From contig NZ_JBMHHY010000038.1 of NCBI RefSeq assembly GCF_049739465.1, positions 27,352-91,351 on the forward strand: a stretch of DNA of 64,000 nucleotides, given 5' to 3'. This DNA is from Embleya sp049739465. GTDB taxonomy: Bacteria > Actinomycetota > Actinomycetes > Streptomycetales > Streptomycetaceae. A program made the position numbers and the translations under genes. Under the pieces are notes generated by a model. That model was given only the letters and a program-made list of their open reading frames with translations, searched no databases and was not told the DNA's origin. Positions 61,928-64,000 of this stretch are shown piece after piece (positions within the stretch are counted from its first letter, which is position 1; every line of letters begins with the position of its first letter).

Positions 61928-62798
61928 GCGCCTTGAGGTGTTGAAGACCTACAAGCTGTACGTCGGGGGCAAGTTCCCCCGGTCCGAGAGCGGGCGGGTG
62001 TACCCGGTGACCGACAGCAAGGGCCGAACCCTGGCCAACGCGCCGCGCGGGAGCCGCAAGGACGCCCGGGACGCGGTCGTCGCGGCGCGCAAGGCGTTCC
62101 CGGGCTGGTCGGGCGCCACCGCGTACAACCGCGGGCAGATCCTGTACCGGATCGCCGAGATGCTGGAGGGCCGGCGCGAGCAGTTCGCGACCGAGGTCGC
62201 CGCGGCCGAGGGGCTCGGCCGGACCAAGGCGCTCGCGGCGGTGGACGCGGCGGTGGACCGCTGGGTCTGGTACGCCGGATGGACCGACAAGCTCGCCCAG
62301 GTGGCGGGCGGCGCCAATCCGGTGGCGGGCCCGTTCGCCAACTGGTCGACGCCGGAACCCACCGGCGTGGTCGCGGTGATCGCGTCGCAGCGCTCCTCGC
62401 TGCTCGGCCTCACCAGCGCGGTCGCGCCGGTGATCGCCACGGGCAACACGGCCGTCGTACTCGCGGCCGGCGCCTCGGCACTGCCCGCGTTGTCCTTCGC
62501 CGAGGTACTCGCGGTATCCGACCTGCCGGGCGGCGTGATCAACATCCTGACCGGCCACCCGGCCGAGATCGCCCCGACCCTGGCCGCCCACCAGGACATC
62601 AACGCGATCGACCTGACCGGCGTATCCCCGGACGCGGGAGTGGCCTCGGCACGCGACCTGGAAATCGCCGCAGCGGACAACCTGAAACGAGTCCTGAGGC
62701 CGGCGGCAAAGGAACCGGACTGGTCGGCAGACCCGGGCACGGCCCGAATGCTGGCGTTCACGGAGGTACGGACGGTCTGGCACCCGACGGGGTACTGA
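61920..62798 (+). CDS. Half-length aldehyde dehydrogenase without a catalytic domain
   Basis: A 292-residue protein equivalent to the NAD-binding part of ALDH only. YVGGKFPRSESGRVYPV starts it as in ALDH, and ASQRSSLLGLTSAVAPVIATGNTAVVLAAG aligns with the cofactor segment, but the catalytic Cys and the Glu-Leu-Gly-Gly motif are absent. It ends with FTEVRTVWHPTG. In the two-domain ALDH16 proteins the second domain is likewise truncated and non-catalytic, so this is probably a structural partner of the enzyme encoded just upstream, with which it overlaps by 8 bases. Not a random truncation: the frame is clean. Confidence 0.85.
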   Translation: MSERLEVLKTYKLYVGGKFPRSESGRVYPVTDSKGRTLANAPRGSRKDARDAVVAARKAFPGWSGATAYNRGQILYRIAEMLEGRREQFATEVAAAEGLGRTKALAAVDAAVDRWVWYAGWTDKLAQVAGGANPVAGPFANWSTPEPTGVVAVIASQRSSLLGLTSAVAPVIATGNTAVVLAAGASALPALSFAEVLAVSDLPGGVINILTGHPAEIAPTLAAHQDINAIDLTGVSPDAGVASARDLEIAAADNLKRVLRPAAKEPDWSADPGTARMLAFTEVRTVWHPTGY

Positions 62799-63105
62799 CG
62801 GGGAGGGGCACGGACGCGGGCGCGGGGAGGCGGATGCGGGGGACGTGGACGCGCGGATGCCGATGGGCGGACGCTGATGCGGCCACGCTGACGCGCGAAT
62901 GCTGATGGGCGGACGCGCTGACGCGCGGAATGCGGAATGCGGGGCGGTTGGGCGGCTGGGCGGGAAGCGCGCCTGGGCCCGGGCGGCGGTGTGGCGGGCC
63001 GGGATGGGTGCGGCTGTGGGTCGCGGCGGCGTGGCGGGCGGGCGGCGGGGCGGGGGCGGGGGTGCTCCGTACGGGGCGCTTGCCCGCCCTGCGGCGGTTG
63101 GGCGC

Positions 63106-63529
63106 TTGGGCGTCGCGGGGTTGGGCTGGTGTCGTGGTTGGCGCTGGGTCGGTTCGGCGGGGCTGGGTCGTGGCGGGTGGCCGCCGTTTCGTCGTTGCTC
63201 GTCCCCTCCGGGGCCGGGGTTTTTGCTTGGTGCTCCGCATCCGTTGTTGCCCGTCCACTACGTGGCCGTTGCCGCCCTGGTCGGTTTCCTCTGACTCGTG
63301 GTCGGGGGTCGTTGTCCGTTGGGCGTCGTGGGGTTGGGCTGGTGGCGTGGTGGCCCTGGGTCCGTTCGGCGGGGCCGGGTCGTGGGGGTGGCCGCCGTCT
63401 CGTCGTTGCTCGTCCCCTCCGGGGCCGGGGTTTTTGCTTGGTGCTTCGCATCCGTTGTTGCCCGTCCACTACGTGGCCGTTACCACCCGGGACGGCTTCC
63501 TCTGACTCGCGGTCGGGGGCCGTTGTGCA
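63106..63529. repeat. Two tandem copies of a 211-213 base element
   Basis: Copy A 63106-63318 and copy B 63319-63529 are closely similar. The core is nearly identical (A 63190-63273, B 63401-63484), containing CCCCTCCGGGGCCGGGG followed by TTTTT and later CCACTACGTGG. A third start (TTGGGCGTCGGGG) follows at 63530 but diverges. No reading frame is conserved between copies. Confidence 0.88.
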
Positions 63530-63895
63530 TTGGGCGTCGGGGTGTTCGGCCGCTGCGCAGGCGGTCCGGGCTCGCTGGGGTTGGGTGGCGGGTGTTGCGG
63601 TGTGCTTGGGGAGCGCCGGCTCGGGGTCTTGGGTCGGGTGTGTGTCCGGTGCTTGGGTTTCCGGCGGGGTGCGCGGCCTTTTCTGCCTTGTCGTGCCTCG
63701 GTTTCGGGTCGGGGAGCACGAAACCCGCACTCGCCGGCCTGCGCGGACCCGGGTGCCGGGTAAAGCCGCAGGTCAGGCTTCGTCTCGAGCCTTGGGAGTC
63801 TCGTCGGGATCCGTTTTCGGTCCCGAGGAGAGAGCGGGTGCCGTGAGGGGCTGCGAGACGCGGCATGGCCACCGGCCACTGGGGCCGCCGCCGGG

Positions 63896-64000
63896 ACAAC
63901 GGCTGCCGACCGCGAGTCGGGGGATGCCGACCAGGGTGGTAACGGCCACGTAGTGGACGGGCAACAACGGATGCGGAGCACCAAGCAAAGACCCCGGCCC
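63896..64000. repeat. Inverted copy of the same element
   Basis: The reverse complement of 63896-64000 matches the core and right half of copies A and B: GGGCCGGGGT, CTTTGCTTGGTGC, CGCATCCGTTGTTGCCCG, CCACTACGTGGCCGTT and the CGACTCGCGGTCGG end. It continues beyond the window. Confidence 0.85.

Larger units (their letters stand above)
62799..64000. other. Gene-free repeat-rich region
   Basis: About 1.2 kb. Bases 62820-62945 contain loosely repeated GATGC and GACGCGCTGACGCGCG motifs. Then come a 211-213 base direct repeat (63106-63529) and an inverted copy at the window end. The plus strand of 62960-63700 is heavy in G and T. Long frames through it (e.g. 62937-63953) follow the repeat and look like no protein. 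Confidence 0.75.

Noticed and set aside
62937..63953. A 338-codon plus-strand frame at the window end
   Set aside because: It runs through the 211-213 base repeats; the translation is Arg/Gly/Trp/Val-rich and repeats with the DNA. Other frames are open over the same stretch.

Overview
The window is about 64 kb of very GC-rich DNA with a strong third-position G/C bias, frequent GTG starts (one TTG), many 1-4 nt start/stop overlaps and several leaderless-looking starts. Gene content (glmU-prs-rplY-pth, mfd-SurA-like-mazG, sdhCDAB, mutAB-meaB, a BmpA-type nucleoside ABC importer with cdd-deoA-deoC, an SCO4848-like membrane protein) points to an actinomycete of the Streptomyces group or a close relative such as Kitasatospora, Embleya or Yinghuangia. 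The species cannot be fixed from the sequence alone.

Layout. 1-8.7 kb: a 19-bp tandem repeat, a glutamine synthetase-like ligase, malate dehydrogenase, a decayed AhpD-family pseudogene, ornithine aminotransferase with a dimethylargininase homologue that has lost its catalytic residues, trpS, a 2H phosphoesterase and a BrkB/YihY membrane protein. 8.6-17 kb: D-Ala-D-Ala carboxypeptidase, an SCO4848-type membrane protein overlapping a cytochrome P450, a roughly 700-base gene-free stretch, a MarR regulator, an ADP-ribosylglycohydrolase, an orphan AAA ATPase behind overlapping palindromes, and a fatty-acid desaturase/TetR pair with paired operators. 17.4-21.8 kb: tRNA-Gln, glmU, prs, rplY, pth.

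21.8-32.4 kb is the accessory heart of the window. A YwqJ-deaminase-like/SUKH-3 pair diverges from a tightly coupled six-gene nucleotide-sugar operon: Gfo/Idh dehydrogenase, SDR epimerase, aminotransferase, acyltransferase, second aminotransferase, and a metallo-beta-lactamase/Rieske fusion. A small Cys2His2 protein in a lower-GC patch follows, then a convergent UDP-sugar dehydrogenase and methyltransferase-like gene. Together these could make an amino- or diamino-uronic acid whose acyl group may be hydroxylated, but no glycosyltransferase or polymer exporter is present. 32.4-33.3 kb is non-coding and holds 30-bp G-rich repeats and twin hairpins.

33.3-64 kb is mostly metabolic: aldehyde dehydrogenase, mfd, a SurA-like lipoprotein, mazG, succinate dehydrogenase, methylmalonyl-CoA mutase with its MeaB chaperone, an M20 amidohydrolase, the nucleoside import and salvage cluster, and a full-length plus half-length aldehyde dehydrogenase pair reminiscent of ALDH16. 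The last 1.2 kb is gene-free and carries a 211-213 bp repeat, two copies direct and one inverted. Mfd-MazG and glmU-pth look like one ancestral block, and mdh/trpS/dac/sdh/mut/deo like another, so the window may be a rearranged mosaic relative to the S. coelicolor map as I remember it.
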